Positions 7,089-16,252 of a stretch of DNA of 55,841 nt are shown here, one piece after another. Source of the stretch: Bradyrhizobium sp. AS23.2 (GTDB lineage Bacteria; Pseudomonadota; Alphaproteobacteria; Rhizobiales; Xanthobacteraceae); the NCBI RefSeq assembly GCF_001908185.1, contig NZ_LGHM01000121.1, positions 1-55,841 on the forward strand, written 5' to 3'. The notes beneath the pieces are model-generated. The model ran no database searches and was not told where the DNA came from. It saw nothing but the letters and a program-made list of their open reading frames with translations. Position numbers and translations under genes: made by a program. The first letter of the stretch is position 1; every line of letters begins with the position of its first letter.

Positions 7089-10000
7089 ATGCATGACAGC
7101 GAGAAGCAAGCCGGTCGGATGAGCAGTTCGGAATTCCAGTTGCGAGGCGTGGGCGATCCGCGGCTGGCCCTGCATGCGACATCCCCGCTGCCCGCATGGC
7201 TCTGGTCGATCGACGGCACGCGCGTGCTGTGGGCCAATCCGGTCGGCATAAGGTTGTTCGGGGCGCCCAACGCCGCCGCGCTCGCCGCGAAGACCTTCGG
7301 ACCGGCGGATGTACATCGCCGCCAGGTGACCCAGCTCGGCCGCCGGCTGCCCGCGGGCGGCGCTACCAGGCTCGAACGGCTGCGCGGCTTCGGCGCCTCC
7401 CTCGGCACCCTCATGACCTGCGCCTGCGCGCGGCTCGACTTCGCCGATGGCGGCCATTTCGCCGAAAGATCTGGCGTGCTCGTCACCGCGCTGGACCCCA
7501 CGGGGCGCACCATGCCGCTGGTCGAGCGGCTGCACCGGCTGGTCGAGGGCGCGAAGGTGCCGATGGCGGCATTCGCGCCCGATGGACTGTTCGTCGGCGC
7601 GAGCGAAGCCGCCCGCCCCCTGCTCGGCTTCCGCGATCTCGGCGAAGCCGGCCTCGAACAGGCGCGCAGCGATGCGCTTCGCCAAGGCCGCGCGGAGACG
7701 CCGATCGGCATCGGCCAGATGGTGCTGCAACGGGTCGGCCAGGGTGCCGATATCGGCCTGGTCGCGCTGATCGAGCCTGCCGTACAGCAGGCGGCGACGA
7801 CGACGGATGCCGCGCCTGACGCGACCGAAGATACTGTGCGCGAAGGAGTCGCGCGCGAAGAGGCCGCTGCACCCGCGCCCGAGGCCCCGTTTCCGGCCGC
7901 GGTGCCGGACCATGCGCAGCCGGCGCTGTCGAACGAGGCACCGTCCGAATTCGCGCTGTTCGACGCCTTCGCCGAGCCGGTCGAAACGCCTGACCCAAGC
8001 GAGACGATCGCGCACGCGCCCGAGCCGCCCGCAGGCGAGCCGACGCCGGAGGCCGTGCCGGTCCAAGAAACTGTGCAGGAGACTCTTCAAGCGACGGTCG
8101 AACGGGCCATCGAAGCCGGGCCTGAATCTCCGGTTGAAAACACGCCGGAGGCCATTGTATCGCCGCAGGCCGGGCCGATCACGGCCGGCATGGCCGACCC
8201 GCCGTCAGCAGAGCCGCCCGCTCCGCGTCAGCATCCGCTGCGCTTTCTGTGGCAGATGGATGCCGAGGGGCGCTTTGTGCTCGGCTCCGACGAGTTCATC
8301 CGCCTGATGGGCGCGCACACCGCGGCCGGCTTCGGCCGCCCCTGGCGCGAGATCGCCGACGAATTTTCACTCGATCCCGAGGGGCGCGTCGCGCAGGCGC
8401 TTGCCAGCCACGACACCTGGGCCGGGATCACCGTGAACTGGCCGGCCGATGGCGGCGAGCATGTGCCGGTCGAGCTTGCGGGTCTGCCGATTTACGACCG
8501 CGAGCGCAACTTTGCGGGCTTCAGGGGTTTTGGCGTCTGCCGCGATCTCGACGCCCTCAACCGGCTCGATGCTATCAGGCGCTTTGAGCTGTTCGTCGAG
8601 CCACCCGCGCAGCACGCGCTGTCCGCCGACGTCGTCGAGCCCGAGTCCGAGCTCAAGTCCGAGCTCGAGGCCAAGCTCTTGGCAGAGGCTCCGCTGGCAG
8701 AGACTCCGCCGCCGATCGAGCCGCCCGCACCTGAGCCTGAAGCTGAACTGCCCGAACCCGTCACCGAAGCGAATTCACATCCAACCGATCCGGAAACGCC
8801 AGTGGAAACGCCTCCCAATGTCGTGCCGTTCCGCGCGCCCGGCGATGCAAGATCGCCGACGCTGACGCCCGTCGAGAACAGCGCGTTCAACGAGCTCGCC
8901 CGGCAATTGTCCGAGCGACTCGAACGCGAGCGCGAGACGATCGCTTCTGTAACCTCCGAGCCGCCGGCGGCGGAGATCACACCCGAACCACTGACGCCAG
9001 AGCCTGAGGCTCCGGACGCGCCGGCAGAGTGGCTCACCGAACCCGCGCCGCCGGCGTACGGCCACAGCACGCGCGACCGCACGCTGCTCGACCTCTTGCC
9101 GACGGGCATCCTGATCTATCGCCTCGACCGCCTGCTTTACGCGAACCCCGCCTTCCTCGCGCGCATGGGCTATGCCAGCCTCGGTGCGCTGGAGGATGCC
9201 GGCGGGCTCGATGCGCTCTATGTCGAACCGGGCGTGTCGCCCGCGAGCAGCACGTCGCAGGCCGGCACGCCGGTGACCATCAGCGCAACCGTCGCCGACG
9301 GCGAGCGGCCGCTCGCGACGACCGAAGCGCATCTGCACACGATCGACTGGGACGGCGAGAGCGCGCATGCGCTGATCTGCGCGCTGCCCGAGGCTACAAC
9401 TGTCATCGCTGCACCCGCTGTCGCGGCGCCCGCGTTCGTCGAGACCGTCGTCACCGAGTCCCTGGCAACAATCCCTGACGCGCCCGAGGCTGAACCCGAA
9501 GCGGGCGACGCCGATGCCGAGGATCTCGCCGCGATCCTGGACACCACGGCCGAAGGCATCGTCATGTTCGATGCCGAAGGCAACATCCACGCCTGCAACC
9601 GCAGCGCCGAGGCGCTGTTCGGCTATGACGGCGAAGAGCTGCTGCAGCAGACTCTCATGACGCTGTTTGCGCCCGAGAGCCAGCACGTCGTCGTCGACTA
9701 TCTGGAAAACCTCAAGGGCCAGGACATCGCGAGCCTGCTCGACCACGGCCGCGAGGTGCTCGGACGCGAAAAGAAGGGCGGTGTCATTCCGCTCGCCATG
9801 ATCATGGGCCGCACCCGGCCCGACGGCCCGAACTTCTTCGCCGTGTTCCGCGACCTGTCGCAGAGCAAGAAGGGCGAGAGCGAGCTGAAGCAGGCGCGGC
9901 GCCTCGCCGACGGCGCCGCCAACGCCAAGGCCGACATGCTGGCGCGGATCAGCCACGAGATCCGCACGCCGCTCAACGCCATCATCGGCTTCGCCGAGGT

Positions 10001-10616
10001 GATGATCTCCGAGCGCTTCGGCACGCTCGGCAACGAGCGCTACGGCGAATACCTGAAGGACATCCGCGCCTCCGGCGAGCGCGTGATCGCGATCATCGAC
10101 GATCTCTTGGAGCTGTCGCGCATCGAGACCGGCAAGCTCGACCTCAACTTCGCCAATCTCAACCTCAACGATCTCGTGGAAGCCTGCGTTACGGTGATGC
10201 AGCCGCAGGCCAATCGCGAGCGCATCATCATCCGCACCTCGCTCGCCCATGCACTGCCGCATGTGACCGCGGATGCACGCGCGATGCGGCAGATCACCAT
10301 GAATCTGATCTCGAACTCGATAAGGCTTGCGAGCGCCGGGGGCCAGGTCATCGTCTCGACCGCGCTGACCGATCGCGGCGAGATTGCCTTGCGCATCCGC
10401 GACACCGGCCATGGCCTTTCCGAGCGGGAACTCGCAGCCGCGATGGAGCCGTTCCGCACCCCGCCGCCCGGCGATGCCTCGGATAGTACGGCGCTCAACC
10501 TGTCCCTGACCAAGGCGCTGGTCGAAGCCAACCGCGCCCAGTTCAACATCAAGAGCGCAGCCAATTCCGGCACGCTGATCGAAGTGGTGTTCGCACAGGC
10601 GCTGGCGAAGGCGTAA
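7089..10616 (+). CDS. multi-PAS sensor histidine kinase, PdhS/DivJ-like, with degenerate G2 box
   Basis: This 1175-residue protein has no clear membrane segments, so it is a cytoplasmic sensor. PAS-like modules sit at about 30-150, 383-490, 664-790 and 811-925, separated by long Pro/Glu/Ala-rich linkers (about 240-375 and 515-655). Then come the HisKA box ISHEIRTPLN with phospho-acceptor H956 and an HATPase_c domain with N-box QITMNLISNSIR and G1 box RDTGHG. The G2 box reads STALNLSLTKAL (from residue 1133) where relatives have GTGLGLPLTKAL, so all three glycines are replaced. Architecture and tail (LTKALVEANRA) resemble the PleC/DivJ/PdhS group that controls DivK and cell polarity. A start at M11 is possible. 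Confidence 0.8.
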   Translation: MHDSEKQAGRMSSSEFQLRGVGDPRLALHATSPLPAWLWSIDGTRVLWANPVGIRLFGAPNAAALAAKTFGPADVHRRQVTQLGRRLPAGGATRLERLRGFGASLGTLMTCACARLDFADGGHFAERSGVLVTALDPTGRTMPLVERLHRLVEGAKVPMAAFAPDGLFVGASEAARPLLGFRDLGEAGLEQARSDALRQGRAETPIGIGQMVLQRVGQGADIGLVALIEPAVQQAATTTDAAPDATEDTVREGVAREEAAAPAPEAPFPAAVPDHAQPALSNEAPSEFALFDAFAEPVETPDPSETIAHAPEPPAGEPTPEAVPVQETVQETLQATVERAIEAGPESPVENTPEAIVSPQAGPITAGMADPPSAEPPAPRQHPLRFLWQMDAEGRFVLGSDEFIRLMGAHTAAGFGRPWREIADEFSLDPEGRVAQALASHDTWAGITVNWPADGGEHVPVELAGLPIYDRERNFAGFRGFGVCRDLDALNRLDAIRRFELFVEPPAQHALSADVVEPESELKSELEAKLLAEAPLAETPPPIEPPAPEPEAELPEPVTEANSHPTDPETPVETPPNVVPFRAPGDARSPTLTPVENSAFNELARQLSERLERERETIASVTSEPPAAEITPEPLTPEPEAPDAPAEWLTEPAPPAYGHSTRDRTLLDLLPTGILIYRLDRLLYANPAFLARMGYASLGALEDAGGLDALYVEPGVSPASSTSQAGTPVTISATVADGERPLATTEAHLHTIDWDGESAHALICALPEATTVIAAPAVAAPAFVETVVTESLATIPDAPEAEPEAGDADAEDLAAILDTTAEGIVMFDAEGNIHACNRSAEALFGYDGEELLQQTLMTLFAPESQHVVVDYLENLKGQDIASLLDHGREVLGREKKGGVIPLAMIMGRTRPDGPNFFAVFRDLSQSKKGESELKQARRLADGAANAKADMLARISHEIRTPLNAIIGFAEVMISERFGTLGNERYGEYLKDIRASGERVIAIIDDLLELSRIETGKLDLNFANLNLNDLVEACVTVMQPQANRERIIIRTSLAHALPHVTADARAMRQITMNLISNSIRLASAGGQVIVSTALTDRGEIALRIRDTGHGLSERELAAAMEPFRTPPPGDASDSTALNLSLTKALVEANRAQFNIKSAANSGTLIEVVFAQALAKA

Positions 10617-10621
10617 GGTCC

Positions 10622-10723
10622 AGAGCCATTTCCGTTCCGATGGAATCGGAACGGCGCTCTAGATTCTTGTGGCGCGTTTTCTTTACGCGAACCGGTATCC
10701 ACTTCGCTCGAAAACGCTCTAGA
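10622..10723. repeat. dispersed palindromic repeat (family B-like)
   Basis: The element holds nested inverted repeats: ccgttccgatggaatcggaacgg, then gcgttttctttacgcgaaccggtatcc and cgaaaacgctctag, with gcgctctag at two points. Non-coding. It lies directly after the kinase stop codon. Confidence 0.6.
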
Positions 10724-10886
10724 TCAGGTTGGACTTGATTGATGCCGCGGTGTGTTTCGCCGCGGTCGCCATATCGTGAAAGCGGACTGTCGCGATCACG
10801 CGGCCATGACGGGGAATATTGCGTCTCCAAGGCAAATCCAGATGTCAGACCCCCGCATGCAGGGCGGGATCCATTTGGAGACACAT

Positions 10887-11132
10887 ATGATTACCTCAAA
10901 GATGCTGGTTGTGGTCGCGATCGTATCGACAATGAGCACGGTGTCCGCGCAATCCTTTCATCCTTCGGCGGCTGGAAAGGAAACGACCACCAGGCCCTGG
11001 ACGGCGCCGGTCGGCCACCGGCAACCCCACGCGTCGGACGTTCCCGCGACAACCCCGGGATCGCAGTATGTCCTTGATCAGGAGGATGCCGCCATCGACC
11101 GCAAGATCAGTGGCATTTGCCGAGGTTGCTGA
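10887..11132 (+). CDS. small exported protein of unknown function
   Basis: This 81-residue protein has an N-terminal signal peptide (MITSKMLVVVAIVSTMSTVSAQ, cleavage after AQ likely). Its mature part ends in YVLDQEDAAIDRKISGICRGC, with two cysteines at the C-terminus. ATG 10887 is preferred because GGAG lies 8 nt upstream; the open frame extends further but without a ribosome site. It is periplasmic or secreted; I do not recognise a function. A shared hairpin at 11145-11172 ends it. Confidence 0.6.
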   Translation: MITSKMLVVVAIVSTMSTVSAQSFHPSAAGKETTTRPWTAPVGHRQPHASDVPATTPGSQYVLDQEDAAIDRKISGICRGC

Positions 11133-11144
11133 TCGAGCCAACAA

Positions 11145-11172
11145 AAAGGGCACGGCTCACGCCGTGCCCTTT
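11145..11172. terminator. bidirectional intrinsic terminator
   Basis: The hairpin aaagggcacggc tcac gccgtgcccttt is flanked by A and T tracts. It separates the small exported protein (plus) from the thiolase (minus). Confidence 0.88.
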
Positions 11173-11192
11173 CGCATTCAATGAGACTTGGT

Positions 11193-12365
11193 TCAGCTAT
11201 AGATCTCGAACAGGCCGGCGCCGCCCTGGCCGCCGCCGATGCACATGGTCACGACGCCCCACTTGGCCTTGCGGCGCGCACCTTCCTGCAGGAGATGGCC
11301 AGTGAGACGCGCGCCCGTCATGCCGAAGGGATGGCCGATCGCGATCGAGCCACCGTTGACATTGTACTTGGCGGGGTCGATGCCGAGCTTGTCGCGCGAG
11401 TAGAGGCACTGGCTGGCGAAAGCCTCGTTGAGCTCCCAGAGATCGATGTCGTCGATCTTCAGGCCATGACGCTTCAACAGCTTCGGCACGGCGAAGATCG
11501 GGCCGATGCCCATCTCGTCCGGCTCGCAGCCCGCCGAGGCCCAGGCGACGAAGCGGCCCATCGGATTGAGGCCGCGCTTCTCCGCATCCTTGGCCTCCAT
11601 CAGCACCACGGCGGCAGCACCGTCCGAGAGCTGGCTGGCATTGCCGGCGGTGACGAACTTGCCGGGGCCCCTCACCGGCTCGAGCTTGGCGAGGCCCTCC
11701 AGCGTGGTCTCGGGACGGTTGCACTCGTCGCGGTCGACGACGTAGTCGACGATCGATTCCGCCTTGGTCTGCTTGTCGACGACCTTCATCCTGGTCTTCA
11801 TCGGGACGATCTCGTCCTTGAACTTGCCGGCCTGCTGGGCGGCGGCCATGCGGCGCTGCGACTCCAGCGAGTACTCGTCCTGGTATTCACGGCTGAGCTT
11901 GTAGCGCTCGGCGACGATGTCGGCGGTGTCGATCATCGCCATGAAGATATCGGGCGCAGTCTTGAGCAGATCGGGATCAATCGATTCCTTCGGCGAGCCG
12001 CCGCCCGGGATCGAGATGCTCTCGACGCCGCCGGCGACGATGCAGTCTGAACCATCCGAGCGGATCGAGTTGGCGGCCATCGCGATGGTCTGCAGGCCAG
12101 ACGAGCAGAAGCGGTTCACCGAAACGCCGCCGGTCGACTTGGGGAGGCCTGCGAGCAATGCGGCCTGGCGGCCGATGTTCGGCGCGCCATGCGCGCAATT
12201 GCCGAGATAGCAATCCTCGACATAGTCCTTGTCGACACCGGCACGATCGACCGCATGCTTGATGGCATGTGCGGCCAGCGACATCGGCGGAGTAATGTTG
12301 AACCCACCACGGCCGGACTTCGCCAGGCCCGTGCGCGCATAGGAAACGATGACGGCTTCACGCAT
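11193..12365 (-). CDS. acetyl-CoA acetyltransferase / thiolase family
   Basis: The 390-residue protein is a typical thiolase length. It has the nucleophilic cysteine C87 in NRFCSSG, the NEAF motif, the GHPFGMTGAR histidine motif and the C-terminal cysteine in CIGGGQGG. It catalyses reversible thiolysis or condensation of acyl-CoA units, either beta-oxidation or acetoacetyl-CoA formation for PHB. ATG 12365 starts the conserved MREAVIVSYARTG; upstream codons in frame are unlike the family. Nearby phasins make a PHB link possible, but the motif set does not separate the biosynthetic from the degradative type. Confidence 0.92.
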   Translation of the reverse strand: MREAVIVSYARTGLAKSGRGGFNITPPMSLAAHAIKHAVDRAGVDKDYVEDCYLGNCAHGAPNIGRQAALLAGLPKSTGGVSVNRFCSSGLQTIAMAANSIRSDGSDCIVAGGVESISIPGGGSPKESIDPDLLKTAPDIFMAMIDTADIVAERYKLSREYQDEYSLESQRRMAAAQQAGKFKDEIVPMKTRMKVVDKQTKAESIVDYVVDRDECNRPETTLEGLAKLEPVRGPGKFVTAGNASQLSDGAAAVVLMEAKDAEKRGLNPMGRFVAWASAGCEPDEMGIGPIFAVPKLLKRHGLKIDDIDLWELNEAFASQCLYSRDKLGIDPAKYNVNGGSIAIGHPFGMTGARLTGHLLQEGARRKAKWGVVTMCIGGGQGGAGLFEIYS

Positions 12366-12468
12366 TGTTTTCTCCCTTTTCAAACGATTGGTACGGAGCG
12401 TCCTGGGCGCCATTGGTACACAAAGTTTGAAGGCTGCGGGGAAAATAAAGCGCGGCGCTGCATCAACA

Positions 12469-12499
12469 AAAACGCCGCCCTTGCGAGAGGGCGGCGTTG
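12469..12499 (-). terminator. intrinsic terminator after serA
   Basis: The hairpin aacgccgccct/agggcggcgtt is followed on the minus strand by a TTTTT run. It lies 65 bp past the serA stop. Confidence 0.85.
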
Positions 12500-12563
12500 T
12501 TCCGCATGTCGGAATATATGATGACCGTCATTCCGCGGTGCGCGAGCCCCGGATTGGCCAGCC

Positions 12564-14153
12564 TCAGAACGTCAGTGCCTTGACCTGCTTGACCTGCGGC
12601 AGGGCCTGCACCTTGGCGAGCACATCGGCCGGCACCGCGCCGTCGACCTCGACGAGCGCGATGGCGTCGCCGCCCTGCTCGACGCGGCCGAGATGGAAGG
12701 TCGCGATGTTGATCTTGGCGTCGCCCAGAAGCCCTGCGAACTTGCCGATGAAGCCCGGCTTGTCCTCGTTGGTCACGTAGATCATCGACTTGCCGAACTC
12801 GGCGTCGACGCGGATGCCCTTGATGTCGACGAGGCGCGGCTTGCCGTCGTGATAGACGGTGCCGGAGACCGAGCGCTCCTGGCGTTCGGTCGCGACCGTG
12901 ACTGTGATCAGGCTCTCATAGTCGCTCTGCGCGGCGCGGGTCACCTCGTCGACCACCATGCCGCGCTCCTTGGCGACGACGGGGGCGGACACGACGTTGA
13001 CCTCGCCCAGCATCGGCCGCAGCAGGCCCGACAGCACCGCGGAGGTCAGCGCCTTGATCTTCATCTCGGCGACGTGGCCCTCATAGGTGATCGTGACCTT
13101 CGAGATGCCGGTCTCGGTGAGCTGGCCGGCGAACGAGCCGAGCTTCTCGGCGAGCGCGATGAACGGTTTCAGCTTCGGGGCTTCTTCCGCGGTGATGGAC
13201 GGGAAATTGATGGCGTTGGAGATCGCGCCGGAGATGAGGTAGTCCGACATCTGCTCGGCGACCTGCAGCGCGACGTTCTCCTGCGCTTCCGTGGTGGACG
13301 CGCCAAGATGCGGCGTGCAGATCACGTTGGGATGGCCGAACAGCACGTTCGAGGTCGCGGGCTCCTCGACGAAGACGTCGAAGGCGGCGCCGGCAATGTG
13401 CTTGGAGTTCAGCGCATCCACCACCGCCTGCTCGTCGACGAGACCGCCGCGGGCGCAGTTGATCAGGCGCACGCCCTTCTTCATCTTGGCGATCGCGGCC
13501 GCGTCGATGATGTTCCTTGTCTTCTCGGTGAGCGGGGTGTGCAGCGTGATGAAGTCGGCGCGCTTGAGCAGGTCGTCGAGCTCGACCTTCTCGACGCCGA
13601 TGTCCTTGGCGCGCTCCGGCGACAGGAACGGATCGAAGGCGACGACCTTCATGCGCAGGCCGAGCGCGCGGTCGGCGACGATCGAGCCGATGTTGCCGCA
13701 GCCGATCACGCCCAGCACCTTGGCGGTGATCTCGACGCCCATGAAGCGGTTCTTCTCCCACTTGCCGGCCTGGGTCGAGGAGTCGGCCTGCGGAATCTCG
13801 CGGGCCAGCGCCAGCATCAAGGTGATGGCGTGCTCGGCGGTCGTGATCGAATTGCCGAACGGCGTGTTCATCACGATGATGCCCTTGGCGGTCGCCGCGG
13901 GAATTTCGACGTTGTCGACGCCGATGCCGGCGCGGCCGATCACCTTCAGGTTCGTCGCCTTGTCGAGAATCTTGGCCGTGGCCTTGGTCGCGGACCGGAT
14001 CGCGAGGCCGTCGTAGTTGCCGATGATCTCGGCGAGCTTGTCCTTGTCCTTGCCGAGGTTGGGCTGGAAGTCGACCTCGACGCCGCGGTCCTTGAAGATC
14101 TGCACGGCGGCGGGAGAGAGTGCGTCGGAAATGAGAACTTTCGGTTTGGACAT
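12564..14153 (-). CDS. serA: D-3-phosphoglycerate dehydrogenase
   Basis: The 529-residue long-form SerA starts at ATG 14153 (MSKPKVLISDALS). The Rossmann NAD motif VIGCGNIGS, the catalytic arginine in NCARGG, the Glu region and the catalytic His in PHLGAST are present. An intervening allosteric domain follows, and a C-terminal ACT domain starts at about residue 455. It commits 3-phosphoglycerate to serine synthesis and is likely feedback-regulated by serine through the ACT domain. It is clustered with an SseB-like gene and serC, transcribed serC to serA. Confidence 0.96.
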   Translation of the reverse strand: MSKPKVLISDALSPAAVQIFKDRGVEVDFQPNLGKDKDKLAEIIGNYDGLAIRSATKATAKILDKATNLKVIGRAGIGVDNVEIPAATAKGIIVMNTPFGNSITTAEHAITLMLALAREIPQADSSTQAGKWEKNRFMGVEITAKVLGVIGCGNIGSIVADRALGLRMKVVAFDPFLSPERAKDIGVEKVELDDLLKRADFITLHTPLTEKTRNIIDAAAIAKMKKGVRLINCARGGLVDEQAVVDALNSKHIAGAAFDVFVEEPATSNVLFGHPNVICTPHLGASTTEAQENVALQVAEQMSDYLISGAISNAINFPSITAEEAPKLKPFIALAEKLGSFAGQLTETGISKVTITYEGHVAEMKIKALTSAVLSGLLRPMLGEVNVVSAPVVAKERGMVVDEVTRAAQSDYESLITVTVATERQERSVSGTVYHDGKPRLVDIKGIRVDAEFGKSMIYVTNEDKPGFIGKFAGLLGDAKINIATFHLGRVEQGGDAIALVEVDGAVPADVLAKVQALPQVKQVKALTF

Positions 14154-14170
14154 GGGGATTCTGCCTGTTG

Positions 14171-14686
14171 TTATCTGAACAGCTTCTGGAACAAGCCGCG
14201 CTTGGCGGCGGGAATTGGAATTCCGGTACGCAAGGTCGATGCGAGAGAACTGTGTTCGAGCGGCACGGCGTCGAGCGGCCGCCCCTTCAAGACATTGCCG
14301 GCGATCGCCCGATTGATCGCCGCCTGCACGTTCGACCACGATCCGTCGTGATCGACGCCCAGCATCCAGCTCTGCTCGGGATGCCCCGCCCGTGCCGCCA
14401 GCATCAGCCAGGCGCCACGAATGGTTTTCTCCGCGCTGAACTCACGCGAGAGCGCCGAGATCAACTGGTCCGGCACATCGCTGGGATGGCCGAGCAACAA
14501 CTGCTCGCCGGCGGGAAGCGTGATCGTCTCGGCGCCTTCCTCGAAATGGCCGGCAAGCAGCCGCTTCACCTCGGCAGGCGTGAACTCCTTCTCGGCGTCG
14601 ATCAGCGCCCGCGCGAAGGCCGGACGTTCCAGCGGCTGCGCAGCACGCATCAGCATGCGCTCGATCTCGTTCTCGGGTTCGAACAT
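14171..14686 (-). CDS. SseB-like (enhanced serine sensitivity) protein
   Basis: The 171-residue protein begins with a helical segment (NEIERMLMRAAQPLERPAFARALIDAE) followed by the alpha/beta pattern of SseB N-terminal domains (FTPAEVKRLLAGHFEEGAE..) and a C-terminal half resembling the SseB C-terminal domain. SseB is known only from a genetic link to serine sensitivity. Its position between serC and serA, with 17 bp to serA, supports a role tied to serine metabolism. Assignment rests on my reading of the pattern and on context, and is moderate. Confidence 0.65.
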   Translation of the reverse strand: MFEPENEIERMLMRAAQPLERPAFARALIDAEKEFTPAEVKRLLAGHFEEGAETITLPAGEQLLLGHPSDVPDQLISALSREFSAEKTIRGAWLMLAARAGHPEQSWMLGVDHDGSWSNVQAAINRAIAGNVLKGRPLDAVPLEHSSLASTLRTGIPIPAAKRGLFQKLFR

Positions 14687-14754
14687 GACGGGCCTGTGGA
14701 GATCAGGCCGTGCGGGGTATTCCGCACGGTGTCAGCTCACGGCGTTGTCAGGCT

Positions 14755-14796
14755 GCCTTTCTCAGGCAGCCTTTTTCTCAGGCCGCCTCTTTCTCA
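14755..14796. repeat. tandem 16-bp imperfect repeats at the serC 3' end
   Basis: The plus strand reads aggctgcctttctc, aggcagcctttttctc, aggccgcctctttctc, then aagcagcc, about 3.5 units. The last includes the serC stop codon. Units 1 and 2 form a hairpin (ggctgcc/ggcagcc) followed by TTTTT on the plus strand. Confidence 0.7.
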
Positions 14797-15966
14797 AGCA
14801 GCCTTGGCCAGCGCGGCCTTGGTCTCGGCGAAGGCCCAGTCGATCCACTGGGTCAGCAGCTCGACGTCCTTGGCTTCGACGGTCGCGCCGCACCAGATGC
14901 GCAGGCCGGCGGGCGCATCGCGATAATACGCGAAGTCGTAGCCCGCGCCTTCCTTCTCGACCAGCGCGACCAGCTTCTTGCAGAAGTCGGCCTGCGCGTC
15001 CGCCGAGAGCGAGTTGATGGCGGGATCGGTGAACTTCAGGCACACCGAGGTGTTGGAGCGGATCGCGGCTTCCTTCGCCAGGAAATCGATCCAGGGCGTC
15101 TTCGCCTTCCAGTCGGCGAGCACCTTGGTGTTGGCGTCGGCGCGCGCGATCAGCGCCTTCAGGCCGCCGATCGACTTGGCCCAGTTCAGCGCGTCGAGAT
15201 AATCCTCGACGCAGAGCATCGAGGGCGTGTTGATGGTCTCGCCGACGAAAATGCCTTCGTTGATCTTGCCGCCCTTGGTCATGCGGAAGATCTTCGGCAG
15301 CGGCCAGGCCGGCTTGTAGGTCTCGAGCCGCTCGACGGCGCGGGGCGAGAGGATCAGCATGCCGTGAGCGGCCTCACCGCCGAGCGCCTTCTGCCAGGAG
15401 AAGGTGACGACATCGAGCTTGGCCCAGTCGAGCGGCTGCGCGAACGCGGCCGAAGTCGCATCGCAAATGGTCAGGCCTTCGCGGGTCGCGCTGATCCAGT
15501 CGGCGTTCGGCACGCGCACGCCGGAGGTGGTGCCGTTCCAGGTGAAGACGACGTCGCTCTTGGGATCGACCTTGGAGAGGTCGGGGATTTCACCATAGGC
15601 CGCGTTGAGCTTGGTGACGTCCTTGAGCTTCAATTCCTTGACGATGTCACTGACCCAGCCCTCACCGAAGGATTCCCAGGCGAGCGTGGTGACGGGCCGC
15701 GCACCGAGCAGCGACCACAGCGCCATCTCAACTGCGCCGGTGTCGGAGGCCGGCACGATGCCGATGCGATAATCGGCGGGCACTTCGAGGACTTCGCGCG
15801 TCAGATCGATCGCGAGCTTGAGCTTGGTCTTGCCGACCTTCGCGCGATGCGAACGGCCGAGTGCTGCGTCCTTGAGATTTTGGGCGTTCCAGCCGGGGCG
15901 CTTGGCGCAGGGGCCGGAGGAGAAATGCGGCACGTTCGGCCGCGAAGCGGGCTTCGCTACAGTCAT
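14794..15966 (-). CDS. serC: phosphoserine aminotransferase
   Basis: The 390-residue PLP enzyme begins with FSSGPCAKRPGW and carries the PLP lysine in SWQKALGGE, TWNGTTSGVRV and the C-terminal GLRIWCGATVE. It belongs to the shorter alphaproteobacterial/archaeal-like SerC branch. It converts 3-phosphohydroxypyruvate and glutamate to phosphoserine, the step after SerA. The ATG at 15966 gives the family start. First gene of the serC / SseB-like / serA cluster. Confidence 0.95.
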   Translation of the reverse strand: MTVAKPASRPNVPHFSSGPCAKRPGWNAQNLKDAALGRSHRAKVGKTKLKLAIDLTREVLEVPADYRIGIVPASDTGAVEMALWSLLGARPVTTLAWESFGEGWVSDIVKELKLKDVTKLNAAYGEIPDLSKVDPKSDVVFTWNGTTSGVRVPNADWISATREGLTICDATSAAFAQPLDWAKLDVVTFSWQKALGGEAAHGMLILSPRAVERLETYKPAWPLPKIFRMTKGGKINEGIFVGETINTPSMLCVEDYLDALNWAKSIGGLKALIARADANTKVLADWKAKTPWIDFLAKEAAIRSNTSVCLKFTDPAINSLSADAQADFCKKLVALVEKEGAGYDFAYYRDAPAGLRIWCGATVEAKDVELLTQWIDWAFAETKAALAKAA

Positions 15967-16045
15967 ATTCTACCCTTCCAGATAGTAAGCCTCCCGTTGG
16001 GGGGAGGTGTCCCGCCGCGGCTGATACGGGAATCGGGTAGAGCAG

Positions 16046-16252
16046 TCAAGGAAGTTCCGGCGCCTCACGGCGGAGTGATGGCTCTTCCGGCGCGATACCA
16101 GGGGATTCGACACGAGTGAGCGCGTTCAACAAGTCCGTCGCCTCGCTGATCAATTGCGCGGCTTTGCGGCGGCTGCTGACTTTCAAAATGCATTTGTCAT
16201 TGGCCTGCACAACGTAGTCGTTGCCGACCTTGATCATCGAATAGATTGTCAT
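16046..16252 (-). CDS. small conserved protein of unknown function
   Basis: This 68-residue protein (MTIYSMIKVGNDYVVQANDKCILKVSSRRKAAQL) has a short beta-rich N-terminus and a helical tail ending in EAPELP. ATG 16252 is chosen because the conserved part starts there; the longer frame to 16300 lacks a ribosome site. I recognise it only as a small rhizobial family without known function. Confidence 0.6.
   Translation of the reverse strand: MTIYSMIKVGNDYVVQANDKCILKVSSRRKAAQLISEATDLLNALTRVESPGIAPEEPSLRREAPELP

Noticed and set aside
12693..14351. 552-codon open frame on the plus strand across serA
   Set aside because: Antisense to serA in high-GC DNA; no family similarity and no ribosome site.
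14710..16119. Long open frame on the plus strand across serC
   Set aside because: It is the mirror of serC; the minus strand shows a full family match, while the plus translation is Arg/Gly/Asp/His-rich without a recognisable domain.
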